Positions 8,270 to 17,055 of a DNA stretch of 64,000 bases are shown here, piece after piece. Every line of letters begins with the position of its first letter. Position 1 is the first letter of the stretch. Source of the stretch: Thermaerobacter sp. PB12/4term (lineage in GTDB: Bacteria > Bacillota > Sulfobacillia > Thermaerobacterales > Thermaerobacteraceae); assembly GCF_003403315.2 (NCBI RefSeq), contig NZ_CP048407.1, positions 2,542,001 through 2,606,000 of the forward strand. Direction: 5' to 3'. A model generated the notes under the pieces. The model was not told where the DNA came from. It saw nothing but the letters and a program-made list of their open reading frames with translations, and did not search any database. The translations under genes and the position numbers were made by a program.

Positions 8270-8683
8270 GTAACCAGCATAGCAGCGGCCGAACCCCGGC
8301 GTCAACCGTTGCCATCCAGCCCGAGCAGCCGGCGGCGCCCGTGCCGTCGCGGGCCGTAACGGTGCATTGGGCTCACTCCCCGGACTCCCCCGTCCCTTCT
8401 CCATGACGCCGCCTGTCAAGGCGAATCCCGGATAATACGGCCAAAGCCAGGGCGGGGAGGGGCCGGAGTCCGCCGGGCCCAATCGGGCGGCAGCTGGCGC
8501 ATAGCCTGCAGCTAACGCAAAGGGGAACCGGTCGCCAGGGGGCGGCAGCTTGCGGAAACGGGCGCCGAGCGCACGGGCACGGGGCCCCACGGGCCAGTCC
8601 CAAAGCTTCACCAGGCGCCGCCGTCCCCAGCCCGGTGCCCGGCAGGACGGGCCCGACCGGCCGCAGCGGGAGGGGATGGGGCG
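8270..8683. other. Intergenic region between divergent paaR and DUF2325 gene
   Basis: These roughly 410 bases separate the two divergent genes. Apart from the operator at its left edge and the ribosome binding site GGGAGGGG near 8670, nothing convincing was seen: no terminator, repeat or clear promoter hexamers. Confidence 0.4.
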
Positions 8684-9616
8684 ATGATGGCGGAACCAAT
8701 GCAGCGCCTGACCGGGCTGCAGATGGCCTTAGGCATCGTCAACGAAGGCATGTTGTGGCTGATTTGCCAGCGGCTTGACCTCCAGCCCCGGTGCGGGCGC
8801 AAGCGGGGTCAACTGGCGAACTGGCTGTTCCGCGAAGCCTGCCGCCACCCGCAGCTGGCCCAGCGACTGGCCGCTGAACTGACCCCGTGCCTTCTGCCGG
8901 GCTACCGCCCGGGCAGCCCGCCGGAACCCCAGCAGGTGGTCAGCCTGCTCAAGCGGAGCCGCCGGAAAGGGCTGGCCCTCGGGCTGCTGTGGGCCATGGG
9001 TGATACCCTGGACGACCCGGCCTGGGCTGCCGCCTGGAACCGCTGGCTCAAGGACTCGGCCGACTGGCGCCGCCGCTTGGAGCAATACATGGCCCTGCTG
9101 AACGACCAGGAGACCGTGCAGGTTGCCCAGTCCATCGTCACCGAGGCCGAGGCCCGGCGCGACCGGATGCGGCAAGCCCTGGTCAGGATGGCCAGGTCCT
9201 ACCGCGAGGAGATGAAGCGGCTGAAGGAGACCATTGCAACCCTGGAAGAGGTCAACCGCCAGCTGGCGGCCCTGCGCCCCTTGCAGAACACCCGCATCCT
9301 GGTCGTGGGCGACCCCAACCACGCCGGCGGTTACCGGCAGGTGGTGAACCGCTACGGCGGCGACATGGTCTTCGCCGACGGCACCAGCCGCCAGTGGGTG
9401 CGCAAGGCCCTGGACGGGCGCTACGACGCCATCGTGGTGGTCACCGCCTACGGCTACCACACCACCCAGATGATGATTCAGAAACACGCTCCGGAGGTGC
9501 CTCTCTTCAACGCCCGGCGGGGCGGCCTGGGCGAAATGGAACGGGTCCTGGTCACCCAGGTGATCCCCGCCCTCTTTAAAAGGCTGAGGTCCCTGGACGA
9601 ACCGGCCTCGGCGTAG
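8684..9616 (+). CDS. DUF2325 domain protein of unknown function
   Basis: This 310-residue protein has a helical, Arg/Gln-rich N-terminal two thirds, with a likely coiled coil around residues 150-200 (EARRDRMRQALVRMARSYRE, then EEMKRLKETIATLEEVNRQL). A C-terminal DUF2325 domain starts at about 205: ILVVGDPNHAGGYRQVV, then YDAIVVVTAYGYHTTQMM. DUF2325 is a small Rossmann-like domain found in many Firmicutes proteins; its role is unknown. The start could be 8684, 8687 or 8699. The first is reported because GGGAGGGG lies about 12 bases upstream. It is transcribed alone and divergently from paaR. Confidence 0.8.
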   Translation: MMAEPMQRLTGLQMALGIVNEGMLWLICQRLDLQPRCGRKRGQLANWLFREACRHPQLAQRLAAELTPCLLPGYRPGSPPEPQQVVSLLKRSRRKGLALGLLWAMGDTLDDPAWAAAWNRWLKDSADWRRRLEQYMALLNDQETVQVAQSIVTEAEARRDRMRQALVRMARSYREEMKRLKETIATLEEVNRQLAALRPLQNTRILVVGDPNHAGGYRQVVNRYGGDMVFADGTSRQWVRKALDGRYDAIVVVTAYGYHTTQMMIQKHAPEVPLFNARRGGLGEMERVLVTQVIPALFKRLRSLDEPASA

Positions 9617-9777
9617 GTCTCCGCGTAGGCGCCGCCGCCGGCGGGGCAGCCGTATGCAGTCCTGTGCCTGGGGGGAAGGGGCCTGTACGGCCACCCTGTC
9701 CCTGGATCCAGTTCCGTAGATGGGTCCGCTGGCGCCAGCTTCGCCACCGGGCGGGACGCAGCCCCTTCGGGGGGCAC

Positions 9778-9957
9778 GGCAAGGACAATGAACATGCCGG
9801 AGAGCGCCATTGTGGAGCCCAGGCGCTCGTAGATCAGCATGGGGAGGAGAAGGGTGTAGAAGGCATCGCCCGCTCGGGAGATCAGAGCGCCCCCAAAAAG
9901 GGCCAGGAAGGAACGGTTTGTCAGCACAGCGAGGTTGAGAACCGGGGCGATTCTCAC
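9778..9957 (-). pseudogene. Remnant of an MFS transporter gene (N-terminal part only)
   Basis: The first about 60 codons on the minus strand (GTG at 9957, GGGGAGGGG upstream) encode the start of a major facilitator permease: NRSFLALFGGALISRAGDAF, then YTLLLPMLIYERLGSTMALS. After VLAVP the homology stops and the frame runs into unrelated Pro/Ala-rich sequence. Only the first membrane hairpin of about twelve helices survives, so it cannot transport. The break at about 9778 marks a deletion or rearrangement junction. Confidence 0.7.
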
Positions 9958-10103
9958 AGGAGGAGCCCCTCCCCACTGGTGTTGGTGCTAGTCGGCCTAA
10001 CGTCCTCGGAGTTCTACCAGACGCAAATCGCCTGTCGACCGCCAGCCCTGAGAAGTGGTCGCAGGTCCTTGCCACCGGCTGGCGCCCGGGGCTGGCAGAG
10101 CCG

Positions 10104-11225
10104 TCACGGCTCCCGGTCCACAACCACGCCCCGCTCCGCCAGCTCCTGGAAGAACGCCTCCGGGTCCGGCCCGCCCGGTGCTTCGGGCGCCAGCACCCCC
10201 GGTCCCTCAATTCGCCCCTGGGCCATCCAAAACGCTCCCAGGGCCAGCGGCACCGCCGTCAGACTCGCCATGGGCGCCGCCGCCCGGTAGCTGCGTTCCG
10301 CCACCTGGGCCCCCACCCGGCCGCGCACCCGGACGACGAGCCCGGAAGCGGGCCGGGATGGGGCCCCCACCCGTTCCAGGAGAGGAAGCAACGGTTTGAG
10401 CACCGCGCCCAGCCGCTGGCGCCGGCGGTGGGTGGCCATCAGCCCCCAGCGTCCGAAGGTGACAGCCAGCCGGTTCAGGGCGGGCTCGGCAAGGCCACCC
10501 TTCAGCCGTACCTCCTGCAGGCCGGGAAGGAATCGTGGCAACGTCACCGGTTCGGGGTGCCCGACATGAAAGACCGTCACGGCACCGAGCGGCGGTGGAA
10601 ACTCGACCCGTTCCGCCCCGGTCCCCGCAGCGACCTCCTCCCACCGTCCTGCGGCAAAGGACGTGACCCTCCCGCTGAAGATGTGCATGGTGTGGAGGAC
10701 CACGGCCCAACCCCGGGAATCCGCCGAGCTGCCCGCCCAGGCGATATGGGCCGCCTCGACCCGGTCCATCCGCTGGGCCGCATGGCGCACGCAAAGGTTG
10801 GTCAGCCCCGGCGTCCAGCCGAGACCGGTCAGGATGGTGACCCCTGCCCTGCGAGCCGGCTCGTCCAGTTCGAGGACCCGCCGGGCCGCGTCGTGATCAT
10901 CACAGAGGCTGATGTAGGGGCGCCGGGCCTCGATGGCCGCCCGGGCCAGGGGCTCTTCCAGGAGGTAGAACGGGCCCGCCGCCCCCATCGCCACATCGTG
11001 GGCCGCCATCAGCTGGGCCGCTGCCCCAGGGGCCAGGATGTCGACCGCCTCCGCAACCACCCGGCAACCTGGCGCCGCTTCTTCCGCCGCTGCGGTGGCC
11101 ACCGACCGGGCCGCCTCCAGATTCCGGTCCGCTACCGTCACTTGGGCCACACCGGGGGTCCTGGCCAGCTCCCGGACCGCCCGGCTTCCCATGTCCCCCG
11201 CCCCGCCGAAGACCACGAAGCGCAT
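10104..11225 (-). CDS. Saccharopine dehydrogenase family oxidoreductase
   Basis: This 373-residue protein opens with an NAD(P)-binding Rossmann motif (FVVFGGAGDMGSRAVREL, residues 2-19) and continues with features of the saccharopine dehydrogenase/LYS9 superfamily: VTVADRNLEAA, ARRPYISLCDD and GVTILTGLGWTPGLTNL. Members act on lysine-pathway or polyamine intermediates or are of unknown role. The local context (a dead MFS gene, a CRISPR array) gives no pathway, so the substrate is left open. The start at 11225 (ATGCGCTTC) was chosen because it places the Rossmann fold at the N terminus; the upstream open frame is low-complexity. The ribosome binding site is modest (GGGGGG). The C-terminal 40 residues are Pro/Gly-rich before FFQELAERGVVVDREP. 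Confidence 0.82.
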   Translation of the reverse strand: MRFVVFGGAGDMGSRAVRELARTPGVAQVTVADRNLEAARSVATAAAEEAAPGCRVVAEAVDILAPGAAAQLMAAHDVAMGAAGPFYLLEEPLARAAIEARRPYISLCDDHDAARRVLELDEPARRAGVTILTGLGWTPGLTNLCVRHAAQRMDRVEAAHIAWAGSSADSRGWAVVLHTMHIFSGRVTSFAAGRWEEVAAGTGAERVEFPPPLGAVTVFHVGHPEPVTLPRFLPGLQEVRLKGGLAEPALNRLAVTFGRWGLMATHRRRQRLGAVLKPLLPLLERVGAPSRPASGLVVRVRGRVGAQVAERSYRAAAPMASLTAVPLALGAFWMAQGRIEGPGVLAPEAPGGPDPEAFFQELAERGVVVDREP

Positions 11226-11271
11226 TGAGCATCCCCCCGCCGATGTGGTCGGTACTGGCAGGCTCGCCTTC

Positions 11272-11297
11272 GGCGCCCCCATGGTGGATGGGGCGCC
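11272..11297. repeat. Hairpin 1 (GGCGCC-ended palindrome)
   Basis: This 26-base imperfect palindrome begins GGCGCCCCC and ends GGGGCGCC around a GGTG loop. It is a near copy of the hairpin at 11339. It lies in the likely 5' leader of the oxidoreductase gene. Confidence 0.6.
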
Positions 11298-11338
11298 TTC
11301 CGCCGGCGGCCGACCCAGCGGTACCGCCGGCCGGCTTC

Positions 11339-11363
11339 GGCGCCCCATGGTGCATGGGGCGCC
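11339..11363. repeat. Hairpin 2 (perfect 11-bp stem)
   Basis: This 25-base perfect palindrome has stem GGCGCCCCATG with its complement around a three-base loop. Together with hairpin 1 it forms a direct pair 67 bases apart. It lacks a T-run, so an operator or RNA structure is as likely as a terminator. Confidence 0.6.
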
Positions 11364-11523
11364 CGGCCATCCAGGTCGGTTCTGGCAAGCGCGCAATGGC
11401 AGGTTCGCAATGAAGGGCCCGTCCTCCTGGAGGGGGGTCTGGGACTTGGGGATGGGATGACGGCGCATGGGACGATCGAGCATAGCCCGATGGATAGGTG
11501 GCCGGGGGAGGAGGCAAGGTGGC

Positions 11524-11573
11524 CCTGCTGTCGACCTCCGATCACGGCAAAACCCCGGGAGGTCGACAGCAGG
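11524..11573. repeat. Long inverted repeat just before the CRISPR leader
   Basis: The arms 11524-11539 (CCTGCTGTCGACCTCC) and 11558-11573 are perfect 16-base complements separated by 18 bases. It marks the boundary between the upstream region and the CRISPR leader. It could be a terminator insulating the array, or a protein-binding site. Confidence 0.65.
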
Positions 11574-11714
11574 AGGTAATTCCACCCAGTTGGCGCCACG
11601 ACTGCGTTTTTGGCTTGCCCGCATCCTGTTTTGCCCAGTATCCCTGTATCTGGATCGACAGAAAGCGGGCGCAGGAACCGTTGAAGGAGAACGGTTTCTT
11701 CGGTCGAAGATGGG
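11574..11714 (+). promoter_or_regulatory. CRISPR leader
   Basis: These roughly 140 bases precede the first repeat and are less GC-rich than the surroundings. Two facts place the leader here: repeats at this end are all perfect, while the opposite end has a run of mutated repeats ending in a strongly degenerate one. An inverted repeat AACCGTT-N7-AACGGTT at 11676-11696 lies 18 bases before repeat 1. It is a candidate for the adaptation machinery or for promoter control. The array is therefore read on the plus strand. Confidence 0.75.
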
Positions 11715-12658
11715 GTTTGTAGGGTGCCTATGAGGAATCGAAACGCCAAAAGCACATACTTGCCGTCGAACCCCTCCCCGTTTGTAGGGTGCCTATGAGG
11801 AATCGAAACCTCGATATGTGAACACTGTGGGACCCATGGCCATTGTGTTTGTAGGGTGCCTATGAGGAATCGAAACTGGCGTGGTATAATATGGGTAGTC
11901 AGGGGCGGTACGGGTTTGTAGGGTGCCTATGAGGAATCGAAACAGTTCATGAACCAGTTCACGAACCCAATCATCCTCTGTTTGTAGGGTGCCTATGAGG
12001 AATCGAAACGGCGGTACGGAATACCGTACCGCCCCTGACTACCCAGTTTGTAGGGTGCCTATGAGGAATCGAAACTTCCAGCGCCCGCCGAACTTCTTTG
12101 CGACGGGCGCCGTTTGTAGGGTGCCTATGAGGAATCGAAACCGCACAACGAAAAACCATGTTCGTCCCAGGCCAGGGTTTGTAGGGTGCCTATGAGGAAT
12201 CGAAACGCCCTCCCTTGTGGCCCGGTCGCGGCCCCCGTTTCAGTTTGTAGGGTGCCTATGAGGAATCGAAACGCCCGGATGCGGTCATCGAGCGGCTTTG
12301 GTCGCACGTTTGTAGGGTGCCTATGAGGAATCGAAACGCGGCGATCAGTCCATCGACATCGACCAGGCGCGGCGTTTGTAGGGTGCCTATGAGGAATCGA
12401 AACTTCTAAGAGCCGGCTCAGCATGGCGCCTGCCGTCAGTTTGTAGGGTGCCTATGAGGAATCGAAACGTCGGGCGGGAATTGGGGCTTTTAAACCAAGT
12501 TCGAGAGTTTGTAGGGTGCCTATGAGGAATCGAAACCTGCGCTATTGCCACGATCATTTGGGCTGGCGTCCGTTTGTAGGGTGCCTATGAGGAATCGAAA
12601 CCCGTCACCGCCACCGTTTCGCCCGCTTCGCCCGTTTGTGTTTGTAGGGTGCCTATGA
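11715..12658 (+). CRISPR. CRISPR array, segment 1 (repeats 1-14 and 5' part of repeat 15)
   Basis: The repeats are 30 bases, starting GTTTGTAGGGTGCC and ending TATGAGGAATCGAAAC; spacers are 35-38 bases. Repeat 1 is at 11715-11744 and repeat 14 at 12572-12601. Repeat 15 starts at 12640 and is broken after TATGA at 12658 by an IS1634-like element. All 14 intact repeats here are identical. Spacers 3 and 5 overlap the same target on opposite strands. The 3' tag ATCGAAAC resembles the ATTGAAAC tags of type I-B and type III arrays in thermophilic Firmicutes, so a type I-B or III system is likely. No cas gene is in the window. Confidence 0.98.
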
Positions 12659-12788
12659 CTCGGGTTTGACCGTTGACGGCCCTGCTTGGTGCCACGCCGC
12701 CCCAGGAACCCGCATGAATCAAGGGGTTTCCATGGGGCGGCGGTTCTTTTGGGTCAAAAGTGTAGTGCCACGTGTATTCGGGAAACAC

Positions 12789-12817
12789 TTGTATGGTAAG
12801 CACGAACATGCTATGAT
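12789..12817 (+). promoter_or_regulatory. Transposase promoter
   Basis: TTGTAT at 12789-12794 and TATGAT at 12812-12817 are separated by 17 bases. The transposase ATG at 12827 is only about three bases past the predicted start of transcription, so the message would be leaderless or nearly so. Confidence 0.6.
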
Positions 12818-12826
12818 GGTTGTGCC

Positions 12827-14443
12827 ATGTTCATCCGCCAGAAGACCTTCAAGAACAAAGACGGCTCCACCCGCACCTACCTCCAGCTCGTCGAGAGCGT
12901 GCGCCAGGGCGGCCGCGTCCGCCAGCGGGTGGTCGCCACCCTGGGCCGGCTGGAGGATCTTCAGGACGGCCGCCTCGATGCCCTCATCGAGAACCTGGCC
13001 CGCTTCTCCCAGAGCACCTGGCGTCGGCTCGAAGAACAGGCCGAACGTCTGAACGTCCGCTGGTCCAAGCAGTGGGGACCGGCCCTGATCTTCGAGCGCC
13101 TCTGGCAGGAGGCAGAGCTGGACAAGGCCTTCGCCGCCCTGCTCGAAGACCGCCAGCTTGCCTTCGATGTCGCCGAGGCCGTCTTCACCATGGTGCTCAA
13201 CCGCCTCACCGACCCCTGCTCCAAGCGCGGCCTGGTGCGCCAGTGGCTGCAGGGCGTCTACCGGCCCCAGGCAGAGCAGTTGGAACTGCACCACTACTAC
13301 CGGGCCCTGGATGTGTTGGCCGAGCACAAGGAGGCGATCGAGGATCGCCTCTTCGCCCGGGCTCGCGACCTGTTCTGGACCGAGGTCGACGTGGTGATGT
13401 GGGACTGTACATCCAGCTACTTCGAAGGCCGAGGGCCGGAGGGGTTGGCTGCCTACGGCTATTCCCGCGACAAACGCCCGGACCGGCCCCAGCTGGTGGT
13501 GGGCGTGCTCATGACCCGGGACGGCTACCCCATCGCCCACGAGGTCTTCCCGGGCGATACCGCCGACAAGGCGACCGTGGCGACCGTGCTGGATGCCCTC
13601 AAGCGGCGCTTTCACCTGCGCCGGGTGATCTTCGTGGCCGACCGGGGCATGGTCAGCCGTCCGATCCTGCGGGCCATCGAGGAGGCCGGGATGGAGTACA
13701 TCGTCGGCATGCCCCTGCGTCGGCACCGGGCGGCCGAGGCGGTCTTGAGCCAGCCGGGACGGTATCGCAAGGTGAACAAACAACTCCAGATCAAGCAGGT
13801 GACCCACCAAGGCCAGCGCTACATCCTCTGCCACAACCCCCTGCAGGCCGAGCACGACCGCCAGGCCCGGGAGGCGGTGCTCGCGCACCTGAAGCAGCGG
13901 ATCGAGCGCGGCCAAGCCAAGGATCTCCTGCGGAACCGCCTCGTGGCCCGTTACCTCAAGGCCCTGCCCCAGGGCGCGTTGGTGGTGAACACCGACGCCG
14001 TCAAGCGAGCCACCCGCTACGATGGGAAGTACCTGCTGCGCACCAACACCGACCTGGAACCGGAGGCGGTGGTCCGCGCCTACAAGGATCTCTGGCGGGT
14101 CGAGCGCGCCTTCCGCACCCTCAAGTCCGCCCTGGACTTGCGGCCGATGTTCCACTGGACGGAGCGGCGGGTCCGGGGGCACGTCATGGTCTGTTTCCTG
14201 GCGCTGGTGCTGGAGAGCCTGTTGTTGCGCAAGCTCCGCCAGCAAAACCCCGAGGCGAGCTACGAGGACGTGCTGAGCGACCTCGCCCAGCTCCATGCCG
14301 TGGCGGTGGAACTCGACGGCGAGACCTACCTCACCCGGACCGAGCTGGTGGGCCAAGCCTACGAAGCCTTCAAAGCCGTAGGTCTGCGGCCGCCGGCGCG
14401 GGTGCAGCCGATGCCACGTCCCGCCACGACCCCCGCCGGGTAG
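12827..14443 (+). CDS. IS1634-family DDE transposase
   Basis: This 538-residue transposase of the IS4/IS1634 superfamily starts MFIRQKTFKNKDGS with the family's YLQLVES and RVVATLGRLEDL phrases. Catalytic acidic residues are visible: D in VDVVMWDCTSSYFEG, D in VIFVADRGMVS, and E in the region LWRVERAFRTLKS preceding LDLRPMFHW. The frame is uninterrupted. The start ATG is the only good one and no strong ribosome binding site precedes it, which agrees with a near-leaderless transcript. It uses the same GC-rich codon style as the host. Confidence 0.93.
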   Translation: MFIRQKTFKNKDGSTRTYLQLVESVRQGGRVRQRVVATLGRLEDLQDGRLDALIENLARFSQSTWRRLEEQAERLNVRWSKQWGPALIFERLWQEAELDKAFAALLEDRQLAFDVAEAVFTMVLNRLTDPCSKRGLVRQWLQGVYRPQAEQLELHHYYRALDVLAEHKEAIEDRLFARARDLFWTEVDVVMWDCTSSYFEGRGPEGLAAYGYSRDKRPDRPQLVVGVLMTRDGYPIAHEVFPGDTADKATVATVLDALKRRFHLRRVIFVADRGMVSRPILRAIEEAGMEYIVGMPLRRHRAAEAVLSQPGRYRKVNKQLQIKQVTHQGQRYILCHNPLQAEHDRQAREAVLAHLKQRIERGQAKDLLRNRLVARYLKALPQGALVVNTDAVKRATRYDGKYLLRTNTDLEPEAVVRAYKDLWRVERAFRTLKSALDLRPMFHWTERRVRGHVMVCFLALVLESLLLRKLRQQNPEASYEDVLSDLAQLHAVAVELDGETYLTRTELVGQAYEAFKAVGLRPPARVQPMPRPATTPAG

Positions 14444-14523
14444 TGTAGTGGTACGCAGTCCCCGTGTGCCCAAGAAAGCCTTGTGTTTCAAGGGTTCTCA
14501 AGGATCACGGTGTCAAAGTCGAG

Positions 14524-16985
14524 TATGAGGAATCGAAACACGATCCCCAGGCCGCTTCGAACATGCGGTACGCAGGTTTGTAGGGTGCCTATGAGGAATC
14601 GAAACTCCGCAAGACTTCCATGGCATGAGGCGACCAGGTCATGTTTGTAGGGTGCCTATGAGGAATCGAAACGCGCAGATGGCGGCCCGGGAAAGTGAGG
14701 GCAGCGGCGTTTGTAGGGTGCCTATGAGGAATCGAAACCGGGACCTCGACGCCGAGCGGTCAGTCCTTGGCGCCTGGTTTGTAGGGTGCCTATGAGGAAT
14801 CGAAACCCGGCGCACCACCTCCACGGGCCGCAAGACCTGCAGGTTTGTAGGGTGCCTATGAGGAATCGAAACTTCCGGGCCGAGGACGTGCTCGCTCTGG
14901 TGTCGTGGTTTGTAGGGTGCCTATGAGGAATCGAAACCGCCCTGGGCGGCGACGCGCACCGACTCGCCCAGCGGTTTGTAGGGTGCCTATGAGGAATCGA
15001 AACGGTCGAGAACGTCCGGGTCGCCGGCTGCGAAGCCACCGTTTGTAGGGTGCCTATGAGGAATCGAAACGGCTATGCGACCTACGACGACCTGCTGGCG
15101 GCCTCCGAGGTTTGTAGGGTGCCTATGAGGAATCGAAACTGCCGTCACGATCCGCCGGCCGCGCATGCGCACCCCGTTTGTAGGGTGCCTATGAGGAATC
15201 GAAACGAGCAGCTCGTCGCCAACGGACTCAGCAACCGCGAGGTTTGTAGGGTGCCTATGAGGAATCGAAACAGGCTTTGGATGAGATGGTTACTGACCGT
15301 CTTGGGGGTTTGTAGGGTGCCTATGAGGAATCGAAACCCACCCCTCGGGAAGAAACATGCGGGCCGCCAGGCGTTTGTAGGGTGCCTATGAGGAATCGAA
15401 ACCCCATGGCTCACACCCGCCTCCCCACGATCTCACCCGAGTTTGTAGGGTGCCTATGAGGAATCGAAACTACCTGCTGGACGGCGACGGCGAGCCGGGC
15501 GCGGAGTTTGTAGGGTGCCTATGAGGAATCGAAACCGCCACCATCGGCCTCATGCTCATGGATGGGACATGGTTTGTAGGGTGCCTATGAGGAATCGAAA
15601 CCGCGGTCACAGAGGTGGTGGGACAGCGGATCGTCTTGTTTGTAGGGTGCCTATGAGGAATCGAAACCCCGGCAGCGTCTCCACCGGCCCGTAGGACTGC
15701 CAGTTTGTAGGGTGCCTATGAGGAATCGAAACGATGCGGTGCGGCGCGTACTCGCCGCTCTCGATCTCGTTTGTAGGGTGCCTATGAGGAATCGAAACGG
15801 GGCGGACGCCGATAGCCTGGATGGTCTCAACCCGGGTTTGTAGGGTGCCTATGAGGAATCGAAACACAGGGCGCCCGTGGCGCAGTATAATGGCGCCGAA
15901 GGTTTGTAGGGTGCCTATGAGGAATCGAAACCAGAAGAGCAACAGCAACAAGGTGGAAGTCATGATGAGTTTGTAGGGTGCCTATGAGGAATCGAAACGT
16001 ATGGACCCGAATCGTGTCGTGGAGCATTGTGGATCTTGTTTGTAGGGTGCCTATGAGGAATCGAAACTCTCCTCATCAATCTCAAAAATTTCAACAACTA
16101 TATGTTTGTAGGGTGCCTATGATGAATCGAAACCTTTCTAGGACCCGACAATACGGCGTATCGACTTCACGTTTGTAGGGTGCCTATGAGGAATCGAAAC
16201 GGCGCCGCACCCGGAAGTAGTAGCCGTCCCGGTCTTGTTTGTAGGGTGCCTATGAGGAATCGAAACGAAGGGCACCTCTTCCTCGGCTGCATCCACCTCC
16301 GACGTTTGTAGGGTGCCTATGAGGAATCGAAACCGGCGGCGCGATCACCGCCCAGTAGCGCCGGCCATGGTGTTTGTAGGGTGCCTATGAGGAATCGAAA
16401 CGCGGAACGGAATGGACCCCGCCAAGGTTGCCACCACGGTTTGTAGGGTGCCTATGAGGAATCGAAACCCCACGCGGTGCCCGGTGCAGTGTGCCATGTC
16501 CAGGGTTTGTAGGGTGCCTATGAGGAATCGAAACCCCGTCGAGGTCACAGAGACGAAGGGGCGCCAGCGCGTTTGTAGGGTGCCTATGAGGAATCGAAAC
16601 CACGTCGCAGGCTGGCCGAACTCGAAGCAGAGGCGCGGCGTTTGTAGGGTGCCTATGAGGAATCGAAACCCGCGACCGCTTCTTCGCCCCAGGACCGCGC
16701 CAGTGTTTGTAGGGTGCCTATGAGGAATCGAAACCCGCGTCGCCCTCTCGGGCTTAGTTGCTCTCGCAACGTTTGTAGGGTGCCTATGAGGAATCGAAAC
16801 GGGCAAGCAGGGCAAGTCGGGTGGCGGTGAAGGAGCGTTTGTAGGGTGCCTATGAGGAATCGAAACCTGCAGCCGAAGGAGACGGACCATCGCGTTCTTC
16901 GCGTTTGTAGGGTGCCTATGAGGAATCGAAACCTGACGATCACGCTCCGGGTGGTGCACGCTGCAGTGTTTGTAGGGTGCCTATG
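14524..16985 (+). CRISPR. CRISPR array, segment 2 (3' part of repeat 15, repeats 16-51, 5' part of repeat 52)
   Basis: This continues segment 1: the remainder of repeat 15 (14524-14539), then 36 complete repeats from 14576 to 16932. Repeat 52 begins at 16968 and is interrupted after CCTA at 16983 by an IS21-like element whose first two bases TG happen to continue the repeat. One repeat (number 39, 16104-16133) carries a G to T change. The spacer before it (16068-16103) is AT-rich, unlike the others. Confidence 0.98.
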
Positions 16986-17055
16986 TCAAGGCCGGTTGAA
17001 TTTTGACCCACTTCGGCCGGTTGAAAAGTGACCCACCGGACCTTGGCAATCTGGT

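Larger units (their letters stand above)
11226..11573. other. Intergenic stretch with hairpins before the CRISPR leader
   Basis: No gene is supported here. It contains two GC-rich hairpins and one long inverted repeat, listed separately. An open minus-strand frame continues upstream of 11225, but its translation is low-complexity and passes through the hairpins. Confidence 0.4.
12659..14523 (+). mobile_element. IS1634-like insertion sequence in CRISPR repeat 15
   Basis: This element of 1865 bases is bounded by imperfect terminal inverted repeats. The left end is CTCGGGTTTGACCG and the right end in reverse is CTCGACTTTGACAC. It is flanked by a 5-base target duplication TATGA (12654-12658 and 14524-14528) that reconstitutes the CRISPR repeat exactly. 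It carries one intact transposase gene. Intact ends and duplication argue for a recent, possibly still active insertion. Confidence 0.92.

Noticed and set aside
11226-11624. N-terminal extension of the saccharopine-dehydrogenase-like protein
   Set aside because: The extra 133 codons read through the twin hairpins and lack protein-like sequence; the Rossmann motif begins right after ATG 11225.
11971-12424. Small proteins with repeated RFLIGTLQT or VCRVPMRNRN segments within the array
   Set aside because: They are translations of the CRISPR repeat, not genes; the same occurs throughout 14640-16960 and 20660-21600.
12719-14491. 590-codon minus-strand frame opposite the IS1634 transposase
   Set aside because: It is antisense to an intact transposase with all catalytic motifs and has no recognisable domain.
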